Source: Calditrichia bacterium (GTDB lineage Bacteria; Calditrichota; Calditrichia; Calditrichales; J004). From it: a stretch of 43,770 nucleotides of DNA. The stretch is taken from the NCBI GenBank assembly GCA_026991535.1, contig JALXBH010000234.1:1-43770 (forward strand), written 5' to 3'. The notes beneath the pieces were generated by a model. It ran no database searches. It had not been told where the DNA came from and saw only the letters and a list, made by a program, of their open reading frames with translations. A program made the translations under genes and the position numbers. Of the stretch, positions 33,901 through 43,087 are shown piece after piece; within the stretch, counting starts at the first letter, position 1, and each line of letters starts with the position of its first letter.

Positions 33901-35217
33901 ATGAAATATACCTTATCCCTTCTTTTAATGGGTGCGCTGATCGGTTGCTCGCCAATCGTCCATAAGGCGCGGAAACCGGCCTCGCCGCCCCTGTTAAAGG
34001 AAATTACGGAAATCGAAACAACAGACGGACAGGAAGCACGAAATCCCAAAGGCGTTCTTACGCTTAAGGAGGCCCTGGCCCTGGCCCTTGTTCAAAACCC
34101 CGGATTAAAGGTATTTGATCTGCAAATCCGCATCCGGGAAGCACAAACCCTGCAAAGCGGCCTGTTCCCCAACCCCGAGTTCGGGCTGGAGACGGAAAAC
34201 ATTGCCGGCAGCGGAGGGTTTAACGGCCTGGACGCCTCGGAGACCACCGTCTCCATCGGACAGTTGATCGAACTGGCCGGCAAGCGGGAAAAACGCGCCC
34301 GCGTGGCCGCCCTGCAAAGCGACCTGGCCTATTGGGACTATGCCACCGCCCGTCTGAATGTTTTTAGCGATGTGATGGCCGCCTATGCCGCCACCCTGGC
34401 GGCCCAGCAGCGCGTGGCTATCCAAAAAGAGTTTTTAAACATCGCCGAAACCTTTAAGGAAAAGATAGACCGCCGCGTCAGCGCCGGCCGTCTCTCGCCC
34501 GCCGAGGCCATCCGGGCGGAAATTCTGGTAAAGAATACCCGTGTGCGCCTGGCCGGCCTGCAAAAGGAACTCAATAACAGACGCTATCGTCTGGCCGCCA
34601 CCTGGAACAGCTCCGAACCGCTGTTTACGGAAGTGGAAGGTACGCTGGAGGCCAGCCCCACCCTGCCCGACGCCGCGGAGTTACGGCAAAAGCTGAATAA
34701 CAACCCCATGCTGGCACGCTGGGCCACGGAATTTGAAGCCAACAAGGCGGAAAAGGAACTGGCCGAAGCCGGCGCCGTGCCCGACCCCGTGGTTAGCGGC
34801 GGTTTCCGCTACTTTAACGAAAGCGGCGACAACGCCTTTGTAGCCGGGGTTTCCATTCCCATCCCCCTGTTTAACCGCAATCAGGGCGCCATTGAAGAGG
34901 CCCGCGTGCGGCTGGAACAAAACCGCTGGAAAAAGAAGGTGGTTGAAAACGACCTGCGGAAACGGCTGAATCAACTGATCACCTCCCTTAATCGCCTGAT
35001 GGCGGAAAAGGAATCCCTGGAAACGGGCATCCTGCCCCAATCGGAAGAAGCCCTCAGGGTCATATCCGATGGATTTGAGCAGGGCAAGTTCCAGTTTTTG
35101 GACGTGATGGACGCCCAGCGCACCCTGTTTGAAGCGCGCGAACGCTTTTTGGACGTACGGCTGGGAGTGTTCAATCTGGTTGTGGAAATCGAAAGCCTGA
35201 TCGGGCAAAAACTGTAA
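33901..35217 (+). CDS. TolC/CzcC-type outer-membrane efflux lipoprotein
   Basis: 438 residues. Lipoprotein signal ends LIGC16. Two OEP repeats follow, with the phrases LTLKEALALALVQNPGLKVFDLQ, FPNPEFGLETENI and VSIPIPLFNRNQGAIEEA, and long helices typical of the periplasmic tunnel. It forms the outer-membrane channel of the RND pump encoded by the next two genes. Ribosome site GGAGG lies just before the ATG. The order outer-membrane factor, adaptor, RND pump is that of czcCBA operons. Confidence 0.93.
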   Translation: MKYTLSLLLMGALIGCSPIVHKARKPASPPLLKEITEIETTDGQEARNPKGVLTLKEALALALVQNPGLKVFDLQIRIREAQTLQSGLFPNPEFGLETENIAGSGGFNGLDASETTVSIGQLIELAGKREKRARVAALQSDLAYWDYATARLNVFSDVMAAYAATLAAQQRVAIQKEFLNIAETFKEKIDRRVSAGRLSPAEAIRAEILVKNTRVRLAGLQKELNNRRYRLAATWNSSEPLFTEVEGTLEASPTLPDAAELRQKLNNNPMLARWATEFEANKAEKELAEAGAVPDPVVSGGFRYFNESGDNAFVAGVSIPIPLFNRNQGAIEEARVRLEQNRWKKKVVENDLRKRLNQLITSLNRLMAEKESLETGILPQSEEALRVISDGFEQGKFQFLDVMDAQRTLFEARERFLDVRLGVFNLVVEIESLIGQKL

Positions 35218-35243
35218 ACAGAAATTGAAAAAGGAATAGAGAC

Positions 35244-36254
35244 ATGTTAAAACTAAGTAAAATATTTATTGTGCTTTTCATTTTAACCGCGCCCCTTCTT
35301 TACGGATGCGCCACGGAAGATGAAAAGGGACAGACGGCGGAACAGGCCCAACAGCACGATGAGGGCGAAAATCATAACGAAGGCGATAACCATGACGGGG
35401 AAAAAGGCCATGAGGAGGAAGAGGGCCACAATGAGAATGTGGTCATGTCCGACCAGGAGCTAAAGGAGTTTAAGGTACAGCTCAAAACCGCCGGCCCCGG
35501 CGAGTTGGAAACACATGTAACCCTTGCCGGTGAATTGGTAATTCCTCCCGCAAACCTGGCCCACATCCGCCCGCGTTTTTCCGGGATTGTAAAAAAAGTC
35601 TATAAAAATATCGGTGATCATGTAAAAAAAGGCGAGACGCTGGCCATCATCGAAAGTAATGAAAGCCTTACCGACTATAAGATACTTTCCCTGATTAGCG
35701 GAACCGTCATAGAAATGCACCTGACCCAGGGCGAGGTTGTGGAAGATGGCAGCCATGGTTTTACCATAGCCAACCTAAAAACCATCTGGGCTTACTTTAA
35801 AGTATATCAAAAAGACCTGCCGTATGTTAAAAAAGGCAGCAGGGTTACCATACGCGCGGGCCGGGATATGCCGGAAGCCCGCTCTGTAATCGACTATATC
35901 TCCCCCGTTATGGATGAAGAAACGCGCACGGCAAACGCGCGGGTTGTCATCGATAACCGCAACGAAATATGGAAGCCCGGCCTTTTTGTAAACGGCGAGG
36001 TCACCACCTCCACGCAAAAAGTGGATATTCTTATTCCTAAAACAGCCATAGAGGAAATCGATGGCAAGCCCGTGGTTTTTGTTAAAACCGATGAAGGCTT
36101 TGCTCCGCGTGTAATAAGCATAGGAAGAAAAAATACCGTAAATGTCGAGGTGGTTTCCGGTCTTAAACCCGGCGAGGTTTATGTAAGTCATGGCGGTTTT
36201 ACCCTGAAAGCCGAACTGCAAAAATCCGAATTCGGTGAAGGGCACGGTCATTAA
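35244..36254 (+). CDS. RND periplasmic adaptor with His-rich N-terminus (CzcB-like)
   Basis: 336 residues. Lipoprotein signal ends LLYGC22. Residues about 37-66 are packed with His, Asp and Glu (HDEGENHNEGDNHDGEKGH), a probable metal chelator or chaperone stretch. The membrane-fusion part follows: a lipoyl-like half motif (GIVKKVYKNIGDHVKKGETLAIIES), a very short hairpin, the second half (SGTVIEMHLTQGEVVEDG), a beta-barrel region and a C-terminal membrane-proximal domain. It joins the inner-membrane pump to the outer-membrane factor. The short helical hairpin and acidic His-rich head fit metal-efflux adaptors. Confidence 0.93.
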   Translation: MLKLSKIFIVLFILTAPLLYGCATEDEKGQTAEQAQQHDEGENHNEGDNHDGEKGHEEEEGHNENVVMSDQELKEFKVQLKTAGPGELETHVTLAGELVIPPANLAHIRPRFSGIVKKVYKNIGDHVKKGETLAIIESNESLTDYKILSLISGTVIEMHLTQGEVVEDGSHGFTIANLKTIWAYFKVYQKDLPYVKKGSRVTIRAGRDMPEARSVIDYISPVMDEETRTANARVVIDNRNEIWKPGLFVNGEVTTSTQKVDILIPKTAIEEIDGKPVVFVKTDEGFAPRVISIGRKNTVNVEVVSGLKPGEVYVSHGGFTLKAELQKSEFGEGHGH

Positions 36255-36325
36255 TTCCAGGGTGGCAAACCGTCGCCCGGGAAACGCACAGATAAAAAAA
36301 CTAAAATTCCGGAGATAAATCTCAT

Positions 36326-39300
36326 ATGAAAGCCTTAATAGAATTTTCGCTTAAAAACCGGCTGTTGATGCTGGTGTTGGGCGTGCTGGTGATGTCCGCG
36401 GGCTATCTCAGCTATACCCAACTGCCCATCGACGCCTTTCCCGATGTATCCCCCAGCCTGGTGCAGGTGTTTACCGAAACCGACGGCCTGGCTCCAGAGG
36501 AGATCGAGAAGTACGTCACCTTCCCAGTGGAGGCCTCGATGAACGGCCTGCCCAACGTGGAAAAAATCCGCTCAATCTCCAACTTTGGCCTGAGCGTGGT
36601 CAATATATATTTTAAGGACGGCACCGACATCTACTTTGCCCGGCAGTTGGTTAACGAACGGCTGCAGGAAGCGCGGGAGCAGATTCCCGAGGGCTTCGGC
36701 AATCCGCGGATGGGGCCTATTTCCACCGGTATGGGGCTGATCCTCTTTTATTATCTGGAAGATACCAGCGGTAAATATTCGCTGACCGAGCTACGCACCT
36801 TGCAGGACTGGCTTATCAAGTATCAGTTGCAAACGGTGCCCGGCGTAACCGAGGTATTGGGCATCGGCGGCTGGGAGAAGCAGTTTCAGGTGGTCATAGA
36901 CCCCAACGCCCTGTTGCGTTACGACATCTCCATTCAGGACGTCATTCGCAAAATCAAGGATAACAACCTGAACGTGGGCGCGCAATTTATCGAACGTAAT
37001 TCCGAGGAATTTATCGTCCGCTCCGTCGGTTTGGTTTCCGACATACATGATATTGAAAACATCATCATTAAAAGCATCGACGGCACGCCCCTCTTTTTAA
37101 AGCAGCTGGCCAATATCGAGGTGGGCGGCGCCATCCGCCGGGGCGTGCAAACGCGCGACGGTCTGGAGGAAGTTGTTGCCGGCATGGTGGTTAAGCTCTA
37201 CGGCAGCAACTCTTCCACCGTTATCGGCAAGGTGGAAACCAAGCTGGCGGACATACAGAAATCCCTGCCCGAGGGCATAAAGATTGTTCCCTACTACCAG
37301 CAGAAAACCCTGGTGGAGTCGGCGGTGACCACCGTTACCGACGCCCTGTTGCAGGGCATTTTTCTTGTGGCCCTGATTCTGCTCATTTTTATGGGTTCCT
37401 TCCGCCCCAGCCTGGTGGTGGCTCTTTCCATTCCCTTTTCCATCCTGTTCGCCATGGTGGGCATGCGCTATTTCGGCATCTCGGTCAACCTGATGTCCTT
37501 TGGCGGTCTGGCCATCGCCATCGGTATGATGGTGGACGGCACCATTGTGATGGTGGAAAACGTGGATCGCCTGCTGCGTACCTCCGGCCGGGATGAACCG
37601 CGCATCCATATTGTGGCCCGGGCCTGTCTGGAAGTGGCCCGCCCCATACTGTTTGCCATCACCATCATCATCGTTGTTTTTCTGCCGCTGTTTACCCTGC
37701 AGGGCGTGGAAGGCAAAACCTTTCGCCCCCTGGCCGAAACGGTCTCCCTGGCCATGCTGGGCTCGCTGATTTTTGCCCTGCTGCTGGCGCCGCTCTTTGC
37801 GGATATGCTGATGCGCCGGCCTAAGGATTCCGGCAAGGACGAAAAGGAAGAAGCCCGGGAAAACATTCTTATCCGTTTTATCGGCCGGCTCTATAAGCCG
37901 GTATTAAGCTATTTTATCCGAAAAAGGAGCATGGCCATTGTTTTGGCCTCTGTGTTGTTGGTTATCGGCGCTCTGGTTTACCCGCGCCTCGGTTCGGAGT
38001 TTACGCCCACCTTGCAGGAGGGTACCATAGTCCTGCGGCTGACCATGGCCCCTTCCATCTCATTGAACGAAAGCACGCGCATCACCCAGATCGTGGAGCG
38101 GCGCGTGATGCAGGTTCCGGAAGTGGTACATGTGGTGACCCGTATCGGACGTGGTGAGGTGGGCGCCCATACCGACCCCATCAACAGCGCGGAAATGTAT
38201 ATTCTGTTAAAGGACAAAAGCGAGTGGCGCACGGCCACCACGCAGCCGGAACTGGAAAATGTGATACGTAAGCAGGTGGGCGAAATACCCGGCGTGCTTT
38301 CCAACTTCACCCAGCCCATCCAGATGACGGTGGACGAGCTTTTGGAAGGCGTGCGCGCCGAGCTGGCCATCAAGCTGTTTGGCGACGATCTGGATGTGCT
38401 CAAAAGCAAGGCCGATGAAATTGTGGCCGCTTTGAGCACCGTGCGCGGCGCCGCCGATGTTCAGGCCGACCAGATAAGCGGCACGCCGCAGTTGCTGATT
38501 AAGGTGGATCGTCAGGCCATCGCCCGCTACGGCGTTAACGTATCGGATGTGCAGGAGGTTATCCGCGCGGCCATTGGCGGCGAAACCGCCGGACAATTGT
38601 TTGAGGGTGTGCGCCGCTTTGATATCCTTGTGCGTTATGACGAAGCCTTCCGCGGCAATGTGGAAGCCATCAGCCAGATTCTGATTGAAGCCCCCAACGG
38701 GGTTAAGCTGCCGCTGAGCCAACTGGCCGATATACGCGAACTGGTGGGCCCCCGTCAGATCACCCGCGAAAACAGCCAGCGCTTTATCGTCATTCAAAGC
38801 AATGTGGTGGGACGCGACATCGGTTCCTTTGTGGCCGACGGGCAAAAAGCCATCGAACAGCAGGTGGACCTGCCGCCGGGTTATATGGTTACCTGGGGCG
38901 GGCAGTTCCGCCTGCAACAGGAGGCCAACAAGCGGCTGGCCGTGGTGGTGCCCATCACCCTGCTGCTGATTTTCCTTTTGCTCTTTTCCAGCTTTAACTC
39001 GATAAAGAACACCCTGCTTATCCTGTTAAACATTCCGCTGGCCCTGGTGGGCGGCATTGTGGGGCTGTGGCTTACCGGGCAAAACCTTTCGGTACCCTCG
39101 TCGGTGGGCTTTATCGCCCTCTTCGGCATCGCCCTGGAAAACGGCATGGTGCTGGTCACCTATCTTAATCAACTGCTTAAGGATGGCGTGCCCATGGACG
39201 AAGCCTCCGAACGCGGCGCCATGTTGCGCCTGCGCCCGGTGTTGATGACCGCGCTGACCACCGGCCTGGGGCTGATCCCCCTGCTGTTGGCCACCGGTAC

Positions 39301-39436
39301 CGGCAGCGATGTGCAGCGTCCCCTGGCCACGGTGGTGGTGGGCGGCCTGATCACCTCCACCGTACTGACCCTGTTGGTTATACCGGCCATTTACAAGTGG
39401 TTTGCCATTGACCTTAACGGAAAAGAAGCCAACTAA
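36326..39436 (+). CDS. heavy-metal RND efflux pump (CzcA/CusA family)
   Basis: 1036 residues, the usual family length. The N-terminal helix (RLLMLVLGVLVMSAGYLSYTQLPIDAFPDVSP) and two porter halves flanking the 12-helix transmembrane domain are clear. The proton-relay helix reads AIAIGMMVDGTIVMVEN: the second Asp and the Glu of the CzcA motif DFGxxVDGAxVxVEN are present, but the first Asp is Ala, as in CusA-type pumps. Export of a divalent metal is suggested by the SmtB-type regulator and the P1B ATPase, while the helix hints at a CusA-like mechanism, so the metal is not settled. It forms a tripartite pump with the two preceding gene products. Confidence 0.93.
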   Translation: MKALIEFSLKNRLLMLVLGVLVMSAGYLSYTQLPIDAFPDVSPSLVQVFTETDGLAPEEIEKYVTFPVEASMNGLPNVEKIRSISNFGLSVVNIYFKDGTDIYFARQLVNERLQEAREQIPEGFGNPRMGPISTGMGLILFYYLEDTSGKYSLTELRTLQDWLIKYQLQTVPGVTEVLGIGGWEKQFQVVIDPNALLRYDISIQDVIRKIKDNNLNVGAQFIERNSEEFIVRSVGLVSDIHDIENIIIKSIDGTPLFLKQLANIEVGGAIRRGVQTRDGLEEVVAGMVVKLYGSNSSTVIGKVETKLADIQKSLPEGIKIVPYYQQKTLVESAVTTVTDALLQGIFLVALILLIFMGSFRPSLVVALSIPFSILFAMVGMRYFGISVNLMSFGGLAIAIGMMVDGTIVMVENVDRLLRTSGRDEPRIHIVARACLEVARPILFAITIIIVVFLPLFTLQGVEGKTFRPLAETVSLAMLGSLIFALLLAPLFADMLMRRPKDSGKDEKEEARENILIRFIGRLYKPVLSYFIRKRSMAIVLASVLLVIGALVYPRLGSEFTPTLQEGTIVLRLTMAPSISLNESTRITQIVERRVMQVPEVVHVVTRIGRGEVGAHTDPINSAEMYILLKDKSEWRTATTQPELENVIRKQVGEIPGVLSNFTQPIQMTVDELLEGVRAELAIKLFGDDLDVLKSKADEIVAALSTVRGAADVQADQISGTPQLLIKVDRQAIARYGVNVSDVQEVIRAAIGGETAGQLFEGVRRFDILVRYDEAFRGNVEAISQILIEAPNGVKLPLSQLADIRELVGPRQITRENSQRFIVIQSNVVGRDIGSFVADGQKAIEQQVDLPPGYMVTWGGQFRLQQEANKRLAVVVPITLLLIFLLLFSSFNSIKNTLLILLNIPLALVGGIVGLWLTGQNLSVPSSVGFIALFGIALENGMVLVTYLNQLLKDGVPMDEASERGAMLRLRPVLMTALTTGLGLIPLLLATGTGSDVQRPLATVVVGGLITSTVLTLLVIPAIYKWFAIDLNGKEAN

Positions 39437-39443
39437 CATCAAA

Positions 39444-39470
39444 GGCGGGGAGTAAGCTCCCCGCCCTTTT
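39444..39470 (+). terminator. internal hairpin/weak terminator inside the efflux operon
   Basis: GGCGGGGAG (39444-39452) / CTCCCCGCC (39457-39465), loop TAAG, followed by only four T residues, between the RND pump and PII-like genes. It probably lowers readthrough or protects the upstream message rather than ending the operon. Confidence 0.65.
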
Positions 39471-39484
39471 ACAAGGAGTATGAA

Positions 39485-39817
39485 ATGCAACACATCATTG
39501 CTTACATCAAACCGCACAAGCTGGATAAGGTGACCCTGGTGCTGCACCGCATCGAAGGATTGACCGGGATGACCGTAACCCACGTAAAGGGCTGCGGACG
39601 CGGCAACCTTCCCATAGAGGCGGAGTCCCATCTGCGTGATTTGGTTCCCCATGTAAAGATCGAAATATTTTGCCGGGACAGCCTGACGGAAACCATCGTA
39701 ACGGCCATCCGGGAGAACGCGCATACCGGCTTAAAGGGCGACGGTAAAATCTACATCTGCCCCGCCATGGACGCGATACGCATCAGTAACGGCGAACGCG
39801 GAGAAGAGGCCGTGTAA
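39485..39817 (+). CDS. PII-like signalling protein of metal-efflux operons
   Basis: 110 residues, PII (GlnB) fold. The N-terminus IIAYIKPHKLDKVTLVLHRIEGLTGMTVTHVKGCGRG and the B-loop/C-terminal block TGLKGDGKIYICPAMDAIRISNGERGEEAV are unmistakable. The T-loop is shorter and lacks the uridylylated Tyr51. It is therefore not a nitrogen regulator but belongs with PII-like proteins found in heavy-metal RND operons, where it may tune pump or ATPase activity in response to a nucleotide or metal. Cys residues in GCGRG, IFCRD and ICPAM are unusual for PII and may bind metal. Strong ribosome site AAGGAG. Encoded between the pump and the ATPase. Confidence 0.88.
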   Translation: MQHIIAYIKPHKLDKVTLVLHRIEGLTGMTVTHVKGCGRGNLPIEAESHLRDLVPHVKIEIFCRDSLTETIVTAIRENAHTGLKGDGKIYICPAMDAIRISNGERGEEAV

Positions 39818-39835
39818 ACAAACAGGAGGTGACCC

Positions 39836-41749
39836 ATGTCGCATCACAGCCCGAGTGAGTTTGAAGGAAAATGGTACGCGCATCCGCCCATGCGCAACGC
39901 GCTCATCGCCGGTTTTATAACCGTTACAACATTTATGCTCTCCTGGAAAGGATTGATACCCCGGCTACCGGGCATGGCCCTGTATATCACGGCCATACTC
40001 ATCGGCGGCTATCACTGGACGCGGGAGGGGCTGGAAGAGCTGATCCGCGAACGGGCCTTTACCGTAGACGCGCTGATGATCGCCGCCACCGTCGGCTCGG
40101 CCATCCTGGATATGTGGGAAGAGGCCGCTTTTCTGGTGTTCCTTTACGGCGCGGCGGAAGGCCTGGAGGAATATACCTATGCCAAAACACGCGCTTCCAT
40201 CCGTAAATTGCTGGATCTGGCCCCGGCCGAGGCGCGTTTGCTGCGCGACGGCAAGGAGGAAATCGTACCCGCGGAAAGCCTGCGGGTGGGCGACGTATTT
40301 CGCGTTTTACCCGGAGAATCCATCCCCACCGACGGCGTGATCCTTAAGGGCGCCTCCAGCGTTAACGAAGCAGCCATTACCGGCGAGTCCATACCCGTGG
40401 ACAAGGCTGCCGGGCACAAGGTTTTTGCCGCCACCCTGAACGAAACGGGCATGCTGGAAATCGAAGCCGCCGCCGCCTTTGCCGACAATACCCTGTCCAA
40501 AATGATCCATATGGTGGAAGAGGCCCAGGAACACAAGGGCAAAACCCAGGCCTTTATCGACCATTTCGGGCGGGTGTACACCCCCTGGGTCTTTATCGGT
40601 TCCGTGGCCCTGCTGCTCATCCCCCTTATCTTTAACCTGCCCTTTGACGTATGGGCCCAACGGGCCGTTGTATTGCTGGTGGCCGCCGCCCCCTGCGCGC
40701 TGATCATGTCCACCCCCGTGGCCATTGCCGCCGGCATCGGCCGGGCCGGGCGCAACGGCGTGCTGATCAAGGGCGGCGCCTATCTGGAGCAATTGGGCAA
40801 AATAAAGGCCATCGCCTTTGATAAAACCGGCACGCTGACCCGGGGCAAGCCCGTGGTGACCGATATCTGGCCGGTGGAAGGCGACGAGGAATCGCTTTTA
40901 GGCCTGGCCTACAGCGTGGAGAAGTTTTCCGAGCATCCCCTGGCCCGGGCCATTGTCCGCCATGCCGAGGAGAACAGCATAACGGCCCGGGAGAGTCATG
41001 ATTTTCGCATTATCCCCGGCTACGGCGCCGGAGCCACCATTGATGGCAAGGCCGTGTGGGTGGGCCGTCTGCGGGAATCATCCCCCGTTATCCCAGGGGA
41101 AGAAGCCCGGGCCCATATTAACACACTGCGTCATCAGGGTAAAACCATTGTCTTTGTTGTGGAAGAGGAATCCCTGAGCGGGATCATTGCCATCCGCGAT
41201 GAGCTGCGGCCCAACAGCGGGCCGGTGATAAGCGCCTTAAAGGAGATGGGCCTTACGGTGTGCATGCTTACCGGAGATAACCCGACCACGGCGGAGGCTT
41301 TTGCCCGGGAACTGGGCATCGCCGATGTGCGCGCCGGGCTGAAACCGGAGGATAAGATTGCCGCCATCATCGGTCTGGAGAAGAGCTACGGAGCCATCGC
41401 CATGGTGGGCGACGGCGTGAATGACGCCCCGGCGCTGGCCCGGGCCACCCTGGGTATCGCCATGGGCGCCGCCGGCACGGACGCGGCCATTGAAGCGGCC
41501 GATATCGCCCTGATGGCCGACGATCTTTCCCGGCTCACCTTTGCCATTAAATTGGGACACAAAACCAAAAGCATTAGTAAGCAAAATATTGTATTTTCCA
41601 TAGCAGTACTGGCAATGCTCATCCCTTCGGCCCTGATTGGGCTGGCCACCATCACCGCCGCGGTCTTCATACATGAAGCCTCGGAGCTGCTGGCCGTGGC
41701 CAACGGGGTACGGGTGGCCAAAGTTAATTTACCACAACAGAGGAAATAG
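39836..41749 (+). CDS. P1B-type heavy-metal-exporting ATPase with APC motif, no N-terminal metal domain
   Basis: 637 residues. All P-type signatures are present: TGES (about 183), DKTGT with phosphorylated D329, the HP motif (SEHPLA) and GDGVNDAP. The ion-binding membrane helix has APC (C287 in VAAAPCALIMSTPVAI) rather than the CPC of Zn/Cd/Cu ATPases. The last helix has HEASELLAVANGVR. Only about six membrane helices are present and the N-terminal HMA domain is missing, which fits the P1B-4 group (Co/Zn/Cd/Fe export). It would move metal from cytosol to periplasm, where the RND system removes it. Ribosome site AGGAGGTG. Confidence 0.92.
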   Translation: MSHHSPSEFEGKWYAHPPMRNALIAGFITVTTFMLSWKGLIPRLPGMALYITAILIGGYHWTREGLEELIRERAFTVDALMIAATVGSAILDMWEEAAFLVFLYGAAEGLEEYTYAKTRASIRKLLDLAPAEARLLRDGKEEIVPAESLRVGDVFRVLPGESIPTDGVILKGASSVNEAAITGESIPVDKAAGHKVFAATLNETGMLEIEAAAAFADNTLSKMIHMVEEAQEHKGKTQAFIDHFGRVYTPWVFIGSVALLLIPLIFNLPFDVWAQRAVVLLVAAAPCALIMSTPVAIAAGIGRAGRNGVLIKGGAYLEQLGKIKAIAFDKTGTLTRGKPVVTDIWPVEGDEESLLGLAYSVEKFSEHPLARAIVRHAEENSITARESHDFRIIPGYGAGATIDGKAVWVGRLRESSPVIPGEEARAHINTLRHQGKTIVFVVEEESLSGIIAIRDELRPNSGPVISALKEMGLTVCMLTGDNPTTAEAFARELGIADVRAGLKPEDKIAAIIGLEKSYGAIAMVGDGVNDAPALARATLGIAMGAAGTDAAIEAADIALMADDLSRLTFAIKLGHKTKSISKQNIVFSIAVLAMLIPSALIGLATITAAVFIHEASELLAVANGVRVAKVNLPQQRK

Positions 41750-41752
41750 AAT

Positions 41753-42292
41753 ATGAATCCGATTCGACTGGGCCTGTACCTGGCCGTAACGTTGCTTTCT
41801 TTATATGCTGTCTACATTCTGATGGAGGCGCCCAAACAGCGGGGACACATCCATGAACTGGATGACAAACCCCAGGGGGTGGTGATGCAGTTGGAAGAAC
41901 GCGTTAAAAATAACCCCAATGACATGGCGGCGCTGATCGATCTGGGCCACTACTACCTGCAGAACCAGTTGTTCGACAAGGCCGTGGAGGTTTTTGCCCA
42001 TGCCAGCCATGTGGATGAAAACCATGCCGAGGCTTATGTGGACTGGGCCATCGCCCTGGATAAAAGCGGCAAGGCCCTTGAAGCGCAAAAGATGTTTTTA
42101 ACGGCCACGGAGAAATTCCCGGACTACAGCGATTCCTGGCTGCAACTGGGCTTGCAGTATAACTCTACCCTGCCCGACCGGGAAAAGGCCATTTACTACT
42201 TTGAAGAGTTCCTGAAAAGAGACCAAAACAGCCCCATGGCCACGCGCGTGCGCGAGGAACTGGAACGGATACGCGGCGGCCAGGGGAATTAA
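41753..42292 (+). CDS. membrane-anchored TPR protein
   Basis: 179 residues. One N-terminal membrane helix (LGLYLAVTLLSLYAVYILME) is followed by about three tetratricopeptide repeats, with the phrases DMAALIDLGHYYLQNQLFDKAVEVFAHA, AEAYVDWAIALDKSGKALEAQKMF and SDSWLQLGLQYN. It resembles the TPR half of CcmI/NrfG-type cytochrome c maturation proteins, which is interesting because the next gene encodes a cytochrome c; that link is inference. It starts 3 nt after the ATPase stop and precedes the cytochrome gene by 16 nt, so it is part of the same operon. Confidence 0.85.
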   Translation: MNPIRLGLYLAVTLLSLYAVYILMEAPKQRGHIHELDDKPQGVVMQLEERVKNNPNDMAALIDLGHYYLQNQLFDKAVEVFAHASHVDENHAEAYVDWAIALDKSGKALEAQKMFLTATEKFPDYSDSWLQLGLQYNSTLPDREKAIYYFEEFLKRDQNSPMATRVREELERIRGGQGN

Positions 42293-42308
42293 AAGAGAGG
42301 AGCATCTT

Positions 42309-43022
42309 ATGTTCCAAAAGTCGTTGTTCATCATTATATTTTCCGCCCTGGCTTTTACCATGGCGGCCCTTGCCGCGGGCGAGGAAGGTGAAAAGGCCGT
42401 CAACGGCGGCGAACTATACCGTTTAAACTGTTCCGCCTGCCACGGGCTGGATAAAAAAGGCAATCCGCCGGTGTTTCCCTCACTGTTGAATCTTGCCGAG
42501 CGCATGGACAGCAAGCAGGTGAGCAGTCAGATTCGAAACGGTAAAAACGCCATGCCGCCGATGAGCCATCTGACGGACAGGCAGGTGGAAGCCATTGTGG
42601 CTTATGTACTGGAGAATAAAAACGAATCCGTCAGCGTGGATGAAAATGAGCGCGGGGCCATGCTGGTAAGCGGCAATTGCATGCGTTGCCACCGTGTAAA
42701 ACCCGGAGACCCCGCCCCGCCCGAGGCGCGTATGATGGAACCGCCCATGCTCAGCCGCACCGTGCGCTGGCACGATTCCGCCGGATTTAAGGCGGTGCTG
42801 GATGTCGGTCCCTGCTACATGCCCTCCTTTGAGGATATGCCCGACAGCGACAAGGACAACATATACCGCTATCTGAGTTCCATTCCGGTGGACTCTTCCT
42901 TTAACGCGGATCGGGGCCATCGCGGTTGCCGCATGCAGCGCGGAGCAAAAAAAAGCGGCCGGTGCGGCGATGGACGCTGTGGAGGCGGAAAATGCGGCGG
43001 CATGTGTGGAGGGGGCCGTTAA
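42309..43022 (+). CDS. exported di-haem cytochrome c with Cys/Gly-rich tail
   Basis: 237 residues. A signal peptide (about 1-23) is followed by a class I cytochrome c domain with C41-S-A-C44-H45 and a possible distal Met in AMPPMSHLTD. A second haem site C124-M-R-C127-H128 follows, with a possible distal Met in YMPSFEDM. The last about 35 residues are a flexible tail of Gly, Arg, Lys and five Cys (C207, C219, C224, C229, C233), a probable metal-binding segment. Ribosome site GAGAGGAG. It is the last gene of the efflux operon, followed by a strong terminator. Electron transfer and metal binding in the periplasm are likely; the exact role is unknown. Confidence 0.9.
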   Translation: MFQKSLFIIIFSALAFTMAALAAGEEGEKAVNGGELYRLNCSACHGLDKKGNPPVFPSLLNLAERMDSKQVSSQIRNGKNAMPPMSHLTDRQVEAIVAYVLENKNESVSVDENERGAMLVSGNCMRCHRVKPGDPAPPEARMMEPPMLSRTVRWHDSAGFKAVLDVGPCYMPSFEDMPDSDKDNIYRYLSSIPVDSSFNADRGHRGCRMQRGAKKSGRCGDGRCGGGKCGGMCGGGR

Positions 43023-43052
43023 GCCCCCGGAGCCTTTAATGATAACTTAAGC

Positions 43053-43087
43053 GCCCGCCGTGACTCCCGGTTACGGCGGGCTTTTTT
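43053..43087 (+). terminator. terminator of the metal-efflux operon
   Basis: GCCCGCCGT (43053-43061) / ACGGCGGGC (43073-43081) followed by six T residues. Confidence 0.9.

Noticed and set aside
39444-39470. End of the efflux operon at the hairpin after the RND pump
   Set aside because: Only four T residues follow, a strong ribosome site comes directly after, and the downstream genes are functionally linked. It looks like partial attenuation rather than an operon end.
38207-39724. Two long minus-strand frames (236 and 232 codons)
   Set aside because: They lie within the RND pump and PII-like genes on the opposite strand and encode no recognisable protein.
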